The notes beneath the pieces were generated by a model. That model saw only the letters and a list, made by a program, of their open reading frames with translations, was not told the origin of the DNA and made no database searches. The translations under genes and the position numbers were made by a program. From assembly GCA_036365455.1 (NCBI GenBank), contig JAWQUS010000002.1, forward strand, positions 744,001-808,000: a DNA stretch of 64,000 nucleotides, written 5' to 3'. This document shows, piece after piece, positions 12,201-19,080 of the stretch (position 1 is its first letter; each line of letters opens with the position of its first letter). Source of the DNA: Macrosoma leucophasiata (Eukaryota > Arthropoda > Insecta > Lepidoptera > Hedylidae).

Positions 12201-13068
12201 CCAAGCGTCCAGCGCTCTCGCGTACATTATATTCGAGATGCTCCTCTACCTGATCACTCTATACGTGACCAACACCAGCACAGCTCTCAGTACGCTGGAT
12301 CTGTTAGCGCACTCGGGCTACAAGTACACTACTATGATCTCCAGTCTACTAGCCGGTCTGCTGCTGGGGAAGACGGCCTACTACTGTTGTCTGCTGTACT
12401 GTAGCTTCGCGCTTTCTTATTTCTTGGTGAGTAGATTTGGTTTTTGTAGGATCAATTATATAACATGTAACAAAGGGTATCAATTGCCTGTTGCGAAAAG
12501 TGTTTCTAAAGATCCATTTTGGCCGTCCAAACTGTGTTTTATTCAGATGGTGGTACCATGATGGTACCATCCAGACTTGTATAAAACAAAGTGTTTTATT
12601 TAGTACAGTGTTAACCTAGTTTTATAAATTAAAAATCCAGATAAAAATAAAACTATCTCCATAAACTACTTATATACTTTTATAATATTACTGCAGTTAC
12701 CCCTGCCTACCCGTTCGAGGTATACGGGCGTAAAGTTACGTTCGGTTCCAAAAAAAATATTTTTTAACAACACTACCAAAATGATGCTTCAGGTGAAAAC
12801 GCTCCGTCTGCAACTGCTGTCGGGGTCCCAGAGCCACAGCCAGCCCCAGGAGCCGCAGTACTACGGCTACAGCGCCCCGCCCGCCGCGCCCGCCCCCCCC
12901 TCCGCGCCCTGGGGCAAGGCCGGCGGCACCAAGCGCCGCGTCTACTTCCTGCTCTTCGTGGCCCTCACCCAGCCGCTGCTCTCCTGGTGGCTCACCTACC
13001 ACCTGGTGCCGTCCGCCCCCCTCGCCCCCCTCGCGCCCCTCGCGCCTCTGGACGTGCCCGCCCGATAG
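257..13068 (+). CDS. Yif1: YIF1 family ER-Golgi transport protein, seven exons (full span)
   Basis: Joining 257-281, 898-1092, 1775-1869, 2362-2529, 11215-11338, 12164-12426 and 12793-13068 gives 382 codons including TAG (381 residues). All junctions are GT/AG and exon phases match (1,1,0,0,1,0). The N-terminal third is Pro/Gly/Tyr/Met-rich and presumably cytosolic. The conserved part follows: [23 protein letters not shown], then [35 protein letters not shown] and [18 protein letters not shown], with about five hydrophobic membrane segments, ending [11 protein letters not shown]. Family knowledge: YIF1 partners YIPF5/Yip1 and Ypt/Rab GTPases in ER-to-Golgi vesicle traffic. Odd points are an 8.7-kb fourth intron caused by a BEL retrotransposon, a Pro/Ala-rich insertion in the last exon and an extra Pro-Leu-Ala tail. 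Assignment is firm; exon 1 is the least certain part. Confidence 0.93.
282..897 (+). other. YIF1 intron 1 with a GC-rich patch
   Basis: AT-rich intron ending in TTTTTGCAG. A GC-rich island at about 690-790 contrasts with its surroundings and includes an ATG at 718 that opens a 30-odd codon frame rich in Ser, Pro and Ala. No convincing donor follows it, so it is not annotated as an exon. It could be a CpG-rich regulatory patch or an unannotated alternative first exon. Confidence 0.5.
898..1092 (+). CDS. Yif1: YIF1 exon 2 (Pro/Gly-rich N-terminal region)
   Basis: Acceptor TTTTTGCAG and donor GTGAGT bound 195 nt that stay open in phase 1. It encodes a disordered Pro/Gly/Tyr-rich stretch (motifs [18 protein letters not shown] and [10 protein letters not shown]) expected in the cytosolic N terminus of YIF1 proteins. 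Confidence 0.88.
1283..1462 (+). repeat. Transposon-derived fragment in YIF1 intron 2
   Basis: The stretch from CTTATCTATACGAATATTA to the CCACTAGTATAG end has the style of a very common lepidopteran interspersed repeat: a Gly-Ser-Glu-like 'ggctctgaaactgctgaacc' string and a terminal '..cactagta'. It is probably the 3' end of a non-LTR element. The remaining intron 2 sequence (1093-1282 and 1463-1774) shows no recognised feature. Confidence 0.4.
1775..1869 (+). CDS. Yif1: YIF1 exon 3
   Basis: Acceptor TGTTGTAG and donor GTAACA flank 95 nt, phase 1 in and phase 0 out. It encodes a Met/Gly/Tyr repeat ([15 protein letters not shown]) then MLQQPIVQ, leading into the conserved core. Intron 3 (1870-2361) holds no recognised feature. 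Confidence 0.87.
2362..2529 (+). CDS. Yif1: YIF1 exon 4 (conserved cytosolic core)
   Basis: Acceptor TTCTGCAG and donor GTGGGT bound 56 complete codons. It reads [20 protein letters not shown] and continues to the family hallmark [15 protein letters not shown], then FPYTHK. GC-rich third positions distinguish it sharply from the flanking introns. Confidence 0.95.
2530..2925 (+). other. Left part of YIF1 intron 4
   Basis: AT-rich intron up to the BEL insertion. A short string near 2583-2612 (ccctgataggatagacaggg) resembles the degenerate tail of the tRNA-derived SINEs seen elsewhere in the window. Nothing else is recognised. The last five bases, GTGTG (2921-2925), are the left target-site duplication. 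Confidence 0.5.
2926..4080 (+). repeat. BEL 5' LTR
   Basis: 1155-bp terminal repeat, matched at a constant offset of 6909 bp by the 3' copy. TATAAAAG at 3369-3376 is a plausible promoter box, and AATAAA at 3551-3556 a plausible polyadenylation signal, so the transcript start and R region probably fall between about 3400 and 3580. The distal third is much richer in GC than the first part. Short frames inside the LTR are not considered genes. Confidence 0.95.
4086..4103 (+). other. BEL primer-binding site, tRNA-Tyr type
   Basis: TGGTCCTTCGAGCCGGAT lies five bases after the 5' LTR. It is complementary over 18 nt to the 3' end (including CCA) of the standard animal tRNA-Tyr, ATCCGGCTCGAAGGACCA, as recalled. 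Its role would be priming of minus-strand DNA synthesis. Confidence 0.8.
4145..9862 (+). CDS. BEL/Pao gag-pol polyprotein
   Basis: A single open frame of 1905 codons starting at the first ATG after the primer site. Order seen: low-complexity Thr/Ser/Ala N terminus and a charged helix (about 90-140); a gag region starting [11 protein letters not shown] (about 245-390); zinc knuckles CX2CX3HX4C (C443-C455) and CX2CX4HX4C (C476-C489) plus a third Cys/His cluster; an aspartic protease motif DEGS at 560-563; reverse transcriptase with catalytic D891 and YMDD at 968-971; RNase H with D1149; an integrase zinc-binding region from about 1488; integrase D1561, D1623, E1673; and a C-terminal basic domain. 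It should form particles, copy RNA to DNA and integrate it. No frameshift or premature stop is present. The stop codon lies 28 bp inside the 3' LTR. Confidence 0.95.
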   Translation: MPVTRSHRGNSPADRPAAPRATEETPETTESSGTTESSGTTGSSSTNTEGTLTTSYESRVTSGTETKEDSVVAAPATSAAPAAPIAPTTTATGNKTRSTKTTRRRELEAKMELARRQLEEAKAAAALAQSQWELVQIENEDSEIEQEKDWESNVQTWVQSTVDRVSGKGHQGDVPGEGHRQEPSGKGRASQPPTTTAAAAAVKPEDQAESLRNGNKELAEAIVKAISVAPRHISASQPNYVHELPGFDGRSDEWIAFRTVYEDTAPLFTEAQNMARLRRSIKGTAREAIKSLLYSECPPEEVLEALRRRFGRPEALILMELEKVKSLSRIHENARDICVFASQVNNTVATIRGLRKPQYLHSPEMVRIIVSKMPAVLQYRWYDFAADATDQDPDLVQLMKFLNREADRCGPYATQEIMHQSRQPPRRQFAHAASEQTEEKKTCPHCQNDHHLLECRKFLQLPMKERWDAAVKSRLCFKCLQGRHRKETCRRPPCKVCKRWHHFVLHEDRGDIPKPEEKKEIANNVMLSVNTARTAKAYLKMAPVELYGPRGTTQVLALLDEGSTVTLLDATVARQIGLKGPVEALTLETVGGKTITKGDSMRVSVKIKGLHQTKKRSISGARTIDNINLTPQKLDKKRIEECAHLKSMTDQLYYEGESPKLLIGQDNWELIVSRATRKGKRGQPVASLTYLGWVLHGSDGTRPVNFVTCAHVSSKEEELEKIVKEHFAVESLGIQPRRPTTDMEEKALAILEETTRKLDDGRFETGLLWKNKEGTMPDNYRQAENRLKNIERKLDGNTALKQEYEAQVKNLLDSGYAEEVQHESASKKKWYLPHFAVTHPTKKKIRLVFDAAAKCQGKSLNDELLPGPDLLQSLFGVLLRFRQKPIAVVADIKEMFLQVKMREEDRDSLRFLWRGDQRSGTPKEYRMTSVIFGAACSPSAAIFVKNKNATEHQEEYPEAARAIERNHYMDDYLHSFGTSQEAVEIASQVSLIHKKAGFELRGWASNDEEVLKTLTPEENSKEVELGTKEEKTLGLRWFTKGDEIGFRTCLRNIHEEVVEQKRVPTKREVTSAVMSTFDPLGLASPVLIQGKKLIQSIWRSGVGWDDNITEEDNKIWSDYLDSLQLLKDLRVPRRVTQSNTEGELHVFVDASEEAYACAIYLRQRDEDGGHRVTLLAGKARVTPLKPVSIPRLELQAALLGSRMARSIEEELDIMVAKKIYWSDSSTVLAWIKSDPRTFKPFVAHRLAEIEDTTKPQEWRWVPTAQNPADDATRNVPRDFGSNHRWFHGPAFLTLEEEDWPKPRTIKTEPTGEEKEKPIVGTTKTVDKHPTPDPVRFSSWTRLVRTTARVLQFVDLCRKKKLPVNVSRKSERQDPTWKSNKKKAKVAMKPVNKKTQERRLIPLEPDQMKTAEKILLRRSQEESFHEEVRCVEKMKPFERNSKLKKLDVVIEDGLLRLRGRIDAARHVRQDKRPVVLDSKHYITRLLIAHYHEEFNHGNHATVINELRQRYWILGLRSAVRSTVHRCQWCKVYRGTPQLQPMGNLPLERLRHGEPPFTCTAVDYFGPMIVTVGRRHEKRWGALFTCLTTRAVHVELAASLSTDSMILALRRMTARRGMPRTIFNDNGTNFVGANKELQEAFASLNKDDLITAAERMSIKWKFIPPGAPNMGGAWERLVRSIKTALAVTLKERHPREEVLHTLLLEAEHLVNSRPLIEADEDTEEGALTPNHFLIGRSCGTRLGTFTDDDLTDRRAWRVAQRLTDHFWSRWVKEYLPTLIPRRIDARAATRDLQCGDTVLIVDSTLPRGTWPRGEVVRTYPGPDGRTRVLEVRTTGGVLKRPSSKLVLLVPAQRDKERTTVEIDGRASTSEPDCGEAAIAPSREHRVAGPGVGASHEGEDVGDDHGQR
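9824..9834 (+). other. BEL polypurine tract
   Basis: GAGGGGGAGGA abuts the 3' LTR at 9835 and is the expected plus-strand primer. It lies inside the gag-pol frame, shortly before its stop codon. Confidence 0.8.
9835..10989 (+). repeat. BEL 3' LTR
   Basis: Second copy of the 1155-bp LTR, ending CGACA and followed by the target duplication GTGTG (10990-10994). It carries the same TATA-like box (about 10278) and AATAAA (about 10460). Because it lies in sense orientation inside an intron, this signal could prematurely end YIF1 transcripts. Confidence 0.95.
10990..11214 (+). other. Right part of YIF1 intron 4
   Basis: Begins with the right GTGTG target duplication, then AT-rich intron sequence ending in TGCCTTCAG, the acceptor of exon 5. 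No other feature is seen. Confidence 0.6.
11215..11338 (+). CDS. Yif1: YIF1 exon 5
   Basis: Reads [20 protein letters not shown] then [21 protein letters not shown], matching the conserved YIF1 block before and through the first membrane segment. The donor GTATGT gives phase 1. A longer open reading past this donor exists only because a LINE fragment follows in the same frame. Confidence 0.94.
11348..11400 (+). mobile_element. Reverse-transcriptase motif of a non-LTR retrotransposon (remnant)
   Basis: Beginning about ten bases after the exon 5 donor, the translation reads [17 protein letters not shown], a strong match to the PQGS...P..F..Y block of LINE reverse transcriptases. Only this block is recognisable. 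Immediately downstream an inverted repeat (CTCGGTACAG ... CTGTACCGAG, about 11412-11466) encloses GC-rich sequence. Clade cannot be set from so little. Confidence 0.65.
11718..11930 (+). mobile_element. tRNA-derived SINE in YIF1 intron 5
   Basis: The head contains a tRNA-like T arm (GCGGGTTCGATCCCCGC, a perfect B box) preceded by a degenerate D arm. The body continues as 'gggtctgggtgtttgtgtatgtg ... ggagctgtgagtgaaagc'. The body is repeated with few changes at 47750-47862, which defines a family. The head is no longer a folding tRNA, and this is not a tRNA gene. Confidence 0.7.
12164..12426 (+). CDS. Yif1: YIF1 exon 6 (membrane segments)
   Basis: Acceptor CATATTCCAG and donor GTGAGT. The phase-1 join creates Gly, reading [20 protein letters not shown], then hydrophobic segments and [20 protein letters not shown], all conserved in YIF1. 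An earlier AG at 12085-12086 would lead to a stop after six codons and is not used. Confidence 0.94.
12696..12745 (+). repeat. SINE tail fragment in YIF1 intron 6
   Basis: 'acccctgcctacccgttcga' followed by 'ggtatacgggcgtaaagtta' matches the 3' tail shared by the SINEs at 18851 and 60398. The fragment lies about 50 bp before exon 7. Confidence 0.6.
12793..13068 (+). CDS. Yif1: YIF1 exon 7 and stop
   Basis: Acceptor TGCTTCAG, 91 codons and TAG. It reads VKTLRLQLL, a Pro/Ala/Tyr-rich insertion ([19 protein letters not shown]), [20 protein letters not shown] and LTYHLV. YIF1 proteins known to me end close to this point; here [20 protein letters not shown] is added, encoded by imperfect 9-bp repeats. 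GC content is far above the flanks. Confidence 0.93.
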   Translation: MKTLRLQLLSGSQSHSQPQEPQYYGYSAPPAAPAPPSAPWGKAGGTKRRVYFLLFVALTQPLLSWWLTYHLVPSAPLAPLAPLAPLDVPAR

Positions 13069-13600
13069 CGCCCTCACACAGACGGGGGGGAGAGGGGGGG
13101 GGGGGGGCGCCTTGCCACACGTCGCCGGGCAGATCGAGTATTGTTTTGTGCTTCCCAAAGTGCGATTGGACCAGTGGTGTAATGCAATTATTACAGTGAA
13201 AGTTTGATAATGTGCAATATGTTTCGGTATTGACAGTGTTAAATGGAATCGGACGGAATGCTCCTTATTGATTATATCGCCCTCCGGATAGCTCCCTTAG
13301 CCCTCCCTTTGCCAAACATTGTCCCTCCCCCGTTGTGCTTCTCTTCTGGAAATGCGTTTGGTCAATGTAGCCTCAGAGCCATAGCCGCTCTCGTTAATAG
13401 TCAGGTGAAGTAGGCACTGTGTCGACATAAATGATTGAACTGGTGGTGTAATCAAAAATTTTTCTTACAATGAAAGTATCGTAATGTACAATATTTCGAT
13501 ACAATCAGTATTGTTAACGAAATGGGCAGTGTTCAATTATTTTCAGAGTTCGAAAGTGTTCAAAGTATAAATTAATTGAAATAAAACTGTTTTTACGGAT
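13069..13600 (+). other. YIF1 3' untranslated region (putative)
   Basis: Follows the stop. It starts with a remarkable G run (13084-13090 and 13094-13107, broken by AGA), able to form a G-quadruplex. The first canonical AATAAA is at 13580-13585. The extent is inferred from that signal; beyond it Penelope-derived sequence starts. Confidence 0.45.
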
Positions 13601-13739
13601 TTATCTCGCGTATATTAAACTAAAATGATTTTTAAAATCAACCCGACGTTTCGGTCACTTTTCAGCTTCCGTGGTCCCGGGCAGACTGAGGTGACATTTG
13701 TCTGACAGAAGTTTGAAAAAATTATATGTAGCTACCTCC

Positions 13740-14160
13740 ATCGATTTCGTAAACGCCTTGCGTAGCATTCAGGATTAACACAATAATTACTTATGGTATC
13801 TTGAGGTCTTGCAGACTGCTGCGGCTGGGATTTAATCTTGCTAAGTATGGGATCCCATGATGTTGATAATCGCCATCCATCTTCTCTATTGAAATTTGGG
13901 TGTTTTATAATTTAAATAGCCTCGCGTAACATTCGTGGAATGGGTTTGTGTTCTCTAGCGAGTATTTGTATTTAATCAAACCGGATGTAATGGTTCGGCT
14001 TATCTGCTATGTGTTCACAGACTGCAGACCTCCCTGTTCTTCGGTTTTTGACATCAGCAATGTGCTCTTTAACGCGGGTGGATACAGCTCTCTTAGTTTG
14101 ACCAATATATGAGAGTCCACAATCACAATCTAAATTATAAATGCCAGAATTTTGTAATGG
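13740..14160 (-). pseudogene. Penelope-like element, GIY-YIG endonuclease region (broken)
   Basis: On the minus strand, from about 14150 downward, the translation contains GIYNLDCDCGLSYIGQTKRA, with the GIY and YIG strands of the GIY-YIG nuclease, then TRVKEHIADV, SAVCEHIADKPNHYIRFD and, further on, NFNREDGWRLSTSWDPIL. This order is characteristic of the C-terminal endonuclease of Penelope-like retroelements. Two in-frame TAA codons (13972-13974 and 13912-13914) break it. No reverse transcriptase part is present. Confidence 0.75.
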
Positions 14161-14518
14161 AATATTACTTTTAATGGGTCTTACTTATTAAATTTTATTT
14201 AATTTTAATAAAATTTAAATTATTAAATTTTATTTAATTTTAATAAAATTTAATATATGAGAGTCCACAATCACAATCTAAATTATAAATGCCAGAATTT
14301 TGTAATGGAATATTACTTTTAATGGGTCTTACTTATTAAATTTTATTAAAATTAAATAAAATTTAATAAGTAAGACCCATTAAAAGTAATATTCCATTAC
14401 AAAATTCTGGCATTTATAATTTAGATTGTGATTGTGGACTCTCATATATTGGTCAAACTAAGAGAGCTGTATCCACCCGCGTTAAAGAGCACATTGCTGA
14501 TGTCAAAAACCGAAGAAC
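14036..14518. repeat. Nested palindrome made of Penelope-derived sequence
   Basis: The segment 14036-14190 reappears inverted at about 14362-14518 (arms about 155 bp, essentially identical). Between them a second direct copy of the inner part (about 14252-14345) sits next to the inverted copy, so 14252-14345 and 14346-14450 also form a hairpin. AT-rich 'ttaaattttatt' blocks form the joints. GIY-YIG coding sequence is therefore present three times, twice on the minus and once on the plus strand. Confidence 0.85.
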
Positions 14519-16819
14519 TTATTTTAAACTTTTTTTTCAAAACACTTTTATAATTTGGACATTTTTAAAAAAACAAAAATTTATTTTTTAATGCATTTTT
14601 TCATATGCTTCAACAAGTACTTGTTTCCACAAATGCAGTGGCGGCGCAAAACTTTAAACTTGGCGTGGGCACCTATTTGTAACTTAAACTGAATTTGTGA
14701 CCCCCGCTTTATGTCCTATAATCAGATGAGTGAAATCTCGACCAATAGTTATTTCGTATCGATTATTTATCCTAACAACAGAAAAAATGATTACTACATA
14801 CTACCTTTTGAATTAATTTCAACAACTTTTACTAAATTAACAATACATAAATGATCAGTTTTCCGTTTCATGGGTTTGGTAATATCATACTCATTATATC
14901 TTATTGCAATAACAACAAATTCATTATCAAATAAACAAGCTTTTAATTGACATGTGATTAACTAAAACAATGTTAACTACTATGTGTAATTATTGTAATA
15001 GTAACTTTTGTAAATAAATATTGATACACTTAATACGTATTTTTATAATTGCATTTTAACAATTCTACTTTCATCCCAGCATAAAATATTGGTTCACTAA
15101 GTTTTTGATTTTTTATTTTTATTATAATGGGATTCCAAAATTAAAAAAAACAACTGTCATCAAACCACTTTCTTAACACAAGTCAAAAAGTAATATATTG
15201 TCAAAATATAATGTGTATACTGACTTAGGAAAATAAAATAAGCATTTAAATGCTTTTTGTTAATATAATTGTGTTGCTTATTCCCTTGTAAAAAATTTAC
15301 TTAATCTGAAACTTTCTTTAACTTTACCATACATACGTCTCTTAGAATATGTAGGATTATTCAGTTTATTCATTTATTTCATATAATTAGGCTCCTGGAG
15401 AGCACTTTTACATCATCATTTTTTTTTAAACTAACCTTGATTGAATAGCCACTAATTATAATCAAAAACACATAATAAATTAAGTAGAAACTAAACAATT
15501 TTGTATGGATAATGTGGAACGCATCAATTATTTACAAATTCAATTGCATTAAACACTTATTCCTTTTCGTTGTATGTATAACATTTATTTATCACCTGCA
15601 TTCATGAACTTAAGTAATAACAGGTTTTGTATATAATACTTTGTCAAATAGTCATATGTTTATCTATGTTCGTTGTGTTAACATCTCACTGACTTTAATG
15701 CCCCAGTCTCTTCACGATACTACGTGTTCCCTGGTCTTCACTCGCCTCGCGGTCTTTATTGTGTCGGTTTTTGGCACTTTTTGGAGAGTTAAAGGGCGCA
15801 AGTAGGCGAGGCAAATAAATCAACCATCGGGCAACTGAACAAATCGAGAGTGTGGCAGGCTAGCCTCCACTCGCCAAGACTATTGTCGAGAGCCTCTAGG
15901 AAGCGCCTCGCGAGATTCTGGATGGGGCATGAAAGCCAACGCTTTTTTATCTTAAAGAAACATCACACCTCCATTTTTCTTGTGGCATAGATCTACTCAA
16001 CAGGATATACGGCAGTGAAATCTTGTGGCTAACTGTATCCTATGATGTTAGGTATTTTATTGTTTGTGTAGTGTAGTTTCACCATTCAGCTGAGCTGACA
16101 ATCTCTTAAATTGTATTTGTACCAGAAATATAATATTAAATGATTTTTGTATGAGATTGTTTTTAATACATGTATGTGCCATTATATTAAATGTTTTTTA
16201 AGTCGTTTGATTTATAAAAGTCATTTTCTTAATTTTTTGAGATGTGCCACTTTAATTCTTAAGGTGCGATATGTAGAAGGTCTCATTTCCTTTTTTGCGA
16301 ACTGATAACACCTGATGAGCCGATGAGAGATGAGCCACCCTGAAGGTGTGTCAACTCTTCGACTCTTTCAAAGAACAACAGGAGTCACAATAAAAATCTG
16401 TAATACCACAGAAAAAAATTCGCTCCACAGCAGGAAACTGACCATTAGATTAGACAAAGCACTTTCAGCAGCAGCAAGCAGCTTCAATTTTGTTTAGGCG
16501 AGGAAAAAACTGAATTATGCCGCTCCCGCCTACGTCTTTTTATTTTTACCTTTATCGTCTTTATAATTTCAGCTATCAGATGTCCATTAAGACAAAGGCC
16601 TTCCGGAAATAACGCATCAATTGCTGTTATTTATTCTGTGGTCAAAGTAAAGTAAATTATGAGTTGTCTATTCGTTTGTAAATAATGAATTTGACCGCCC
16701 TCTGAACTTGCCGCTCGGGGCATAGGCCCCGGCTTGCCCCCACCCCCCTAGATCCAGGGCTGACCTCTCTCTTTGGCTTCGGCGGGTGATGCGATGTAAG
16801 AAATCCATGGGCTCAGGGC
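14519..16819. other. AT-rich intergenic DNA
   Basis: No gene recognised. It is mostly AT-rich single-copy-looking sequence, with one GC-richer stretch at about 15700-15960 (actcgcctcgcggtc ... gggcgcaagtaggcgaggc) that looks like an old insertion, but no TIR or coding frame was found. Confidence 0.5.
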
Positions 16820-17056
16820 GGGGCAGCAGCACACCGCGGACACTCCGACAAAATGCCATACAAGCGCTTAATTTGGTCTCTATTACACAGACATCAATCA
16901 GTGACGTGTATTTACACGTGCATCTGTGTGCGTAGCACGTAGAAAACACCAACCCTCGCCCATAAGAGGGGAGGAGGTTGGGCGATGCGGGGAAATCGGG
17001 CGGGACGTCGAAGTATCCATTCTATACGTAGTATTATTACATATTCTCTGGCAGCA
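16820..17056 (+). repeat. Interspersed repeat, copy 1 (ends ...TACATATTCTCTG)
   Basis: Shares about 200 bp with 27030-27259: tctctattacacagac, tgtgtgcgtagcacgtag, gcccataagaggggagga, gggcgggacgtcgaagt and the common end tattattacatattctctg. Both copies have the same orientation. It looks like the conserved end of a transposable element; class unknown. Confidence 0.7.
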
Positions 17057-17421
17057 GTATAATATATGTAATTAGCAAACTACTTTTTCATACAAAAAGG
17101 ATACACTAACACTCCACAGCATCCTATATCTGAATATATAATTGGACGACTGTCGAGTGTGAACTTTCTCACGGATATTAAGTATTGAATTTAGTTGGTA
17201 CCTAGATGATTACGTTTTTTAGGTTTGATAAGGTACCTTACAGATCAGAGTCAGCAAGCGCCCCACTCTGCCTCACCGTGGCTGCGCCCATGCCGATATC
17301 TCTTTACAGACTCTGATTTTCAAGTCTTATCTATAAGTCCTGGGCCGTTAATGGCTCGAGCGACGAAAGTTGATATTTAAAGGCCCATGCCCATATGTAC
17401 AGTAGGTATTTTAAATGGGAC

Positions 17422-17600
17422 CTCACACAGGTATAATAATAATGGCAACCCATTGTACGTCCCACTGCTGGGCACGAGTCTCTCCCCTTTTTGGAGGGAG
17501 GCCTGGAGCTTACTCAACCACGCTGCTCCAATGCGGATTGGTGAAGGTGGGTGGGTTAGTGGCCAACCCGCTGGTATCCTGGACTCTGCTCACACAGGTA
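17422..17600 (-). mobile_element. 5'-truncated retroposon with ATT tail and 12-bp target duplication
   Basis: The insert (17434-17588) is bounded by a perfect direct repeat CTCACACAGGTA (17422-17433 and 17589-17600). On the minus strand it ends in an ATT-repeat tail, as does the longer copy at 43085-43424. Shared strings include gtcccactgctgggcacga and cacgctgctccaatgcg. The long target duplication and tail indicate LINE-type retroposition. Confidence 0.8.
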
Positions 17601-18051
17601 TCCTGGTAAAATTTACAATCTCTCCATGAATTAAAGGTGCGAGATTTTTTTCGTAACTATAATCTACCTACGCTACGTTCGCGTTGTTGGGTACATACCT
17701 ACAAAAAGCGTAAGTAATATGAGTTTTTTTTAAGTTTGTTTTTTTTTTCCTATAATTTTGACCCACGAGTTTATAAGTATGTATATGTTAAAAGGTATAC
17801 CTACTCGTTAATATTTATTTTAATCGAATAACGTTGGTGATATCATGGGGTTTATTCAATTTTTCGAATGTTCTCTTCTCTGTAGACCACCATCACTAAC
17901 GGTCTTGACAAACGTGTAGGCAGGTACGAAGGTTGCGTTTCTATAACCTACTACTAGTTAATGCCAAACGGTTCGTCAGTTTGTTTTAACAAGAAATGGA
18001 ACGGTAAGACAACAACGACAAGTTGATTATCAATAAATAAATGCCTGTTAT
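17601..18051. other. Intergenic DNA without recognised features
   Basis: AT-rich sequence with poly-T tracts (about 17726-17750); nothing assignable. The gap 17057-17421 is similar. Confidence 0.5.
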
Positions 18052-18215
18052 GTTACCATTTCCACCTGGCCGAAACTCTATAGCGCTGAACACTATAATT
18101 TTGCAGCAAGTAGAATCAATGGATAGAGCTCTACCACCAGCAAACTAATAGTAGGTACACTATTACAGGAGATTATGATGCAGCCCATAGACCTCTACAT
18201 AAAAATACAGAGAAT
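18052..18215 (-). repeat. Family A retroposon, scrambled fragment
   Basis: 18052-18141 matches the 5' part of family A on the minus strand (ends gagctctaccaccagc). 18170-18215 resembles the inner 3' part (gatgcagcccatagacctct) but is displaced, so the copy is rearranged or consists of two fragments. Confidence 0.6.
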
Positions 18216-18489
18216 GTTGAGGGCCCGATGCCTTATTATTGAAGTCGATTCGATAAAGGCACCTACTTTTACATAGGTAAGCTATTAGAGTGGTAAACAA
18301 ACACACATCCTACGTAAAGACATTTACATCATTTATTATCTTGAGGACTTGGACCGCAGCTGTGTCGCGCTACTGTGCCAGAAATTACGCGGCCGTCAGA
18401 AGCCGGACGACGGTAAAGATCAACATTTCCATTTAACGGCTCGAAGATTAGCAAACCAAGTAGTTTGACATAATTTGTAATAATACATG

Positions 18490-18690
18490 GTAGTATGTAT
18501 GTATGTATCTTCACGGCAGGTCCCTAACGGGGTAGGCAGAGAGTGTGGAACGCCAGATATCCCGGTTCTGACTCACTTCCCGTGCCTTATCTACCTTCAT
18601 CATTCTCTTCATACATGCACGCCTATTCCTAAGATTTTTACCCCACCATCAGACAGAACTCGCCCTATTTGGTCATGGTAGGTCAGTCCT
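18490..18690 (-). repeat. SINE-like repeat fragment (minus)
   Basis: Read on the minus strand it contains gggatatctggcgttccaca then ctctctgcctaccccgttag and a 'cgtgaag' tail, closely paralleled on the plus strand at 36870-36995. The 'ctgcctacccc...gtgaag' tail is the one used by the tRNA-headed SINEs. Confidence 0.55.
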
Positions 18691-18850
18691 TGGTTTTCCT
18701 GGCCCTCTGCAACAATCCACATTCGCATTGTATATCTGTTTAGTCATTCGCCCATCCTACATTTTAGTGAATTTAGATCCTACCTATTAAAGAAAACCGA
18801 TCGGTAAAATGAAAAATGGGAACAGAAATTCGACTGTGTGACTTGTGTGA

Positions 18851-19080
18851 GGCTTCGGTAGCTCAGTGGTGAAGCGGCTGGACTGGTTATCCTGGCGTCG
18901 CAGGTTTGATCCCTGCTTGAAGTCAAAGTTTCTTTCTATTTTTGCTTAGTGAGATTGGATTCTTTCCGTTTTCGGTAGTTTCCCTAGTTGGCTAATCGTG
19001 GCTGTCTATACGTATGCTGGAATATACACATTAACCTCTGCCTACCCTTTCGGTAATACAGGCGTGAAGACAATGTTATT
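18851..19080 (+). mobile_element. tRNA-derived SINE
   Basis: A tRNA-like head (18851-18925) has a pairable acceptor stem GGCTTC/GAAGTC, A-box region GGTAGCTCAGTGGTGAAGCG and T arm GCAGGTTTGATCCCTGC. The anticodon stem is imperfect. The body continues to the shared tail 'ttaacctctgcctacccttt' and 'aatacaggcgtgaag'. The continuing body argues for a SINE, not a working tRNA. Confidence 0.75.

Noticed and set aside
13620..13680. Hammerhead ribozyme near the Penelope remnant
   Set aside because: The minus strand has CCGAAACGTCGG after CTGA, but the CUGANGA core is not intact and no stem II can be drawn.
16300..16370. Hammerhead-like CTGATGAG string
   Set aside because: No matching GAAA core or closing stems at suitable distance.
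18851..18925. Genuine tRNA gene
   Set aside because: The head has A and B boxes, but the anticodon stem is imperfect and the sequence continues into a SINE body with a shared tail.
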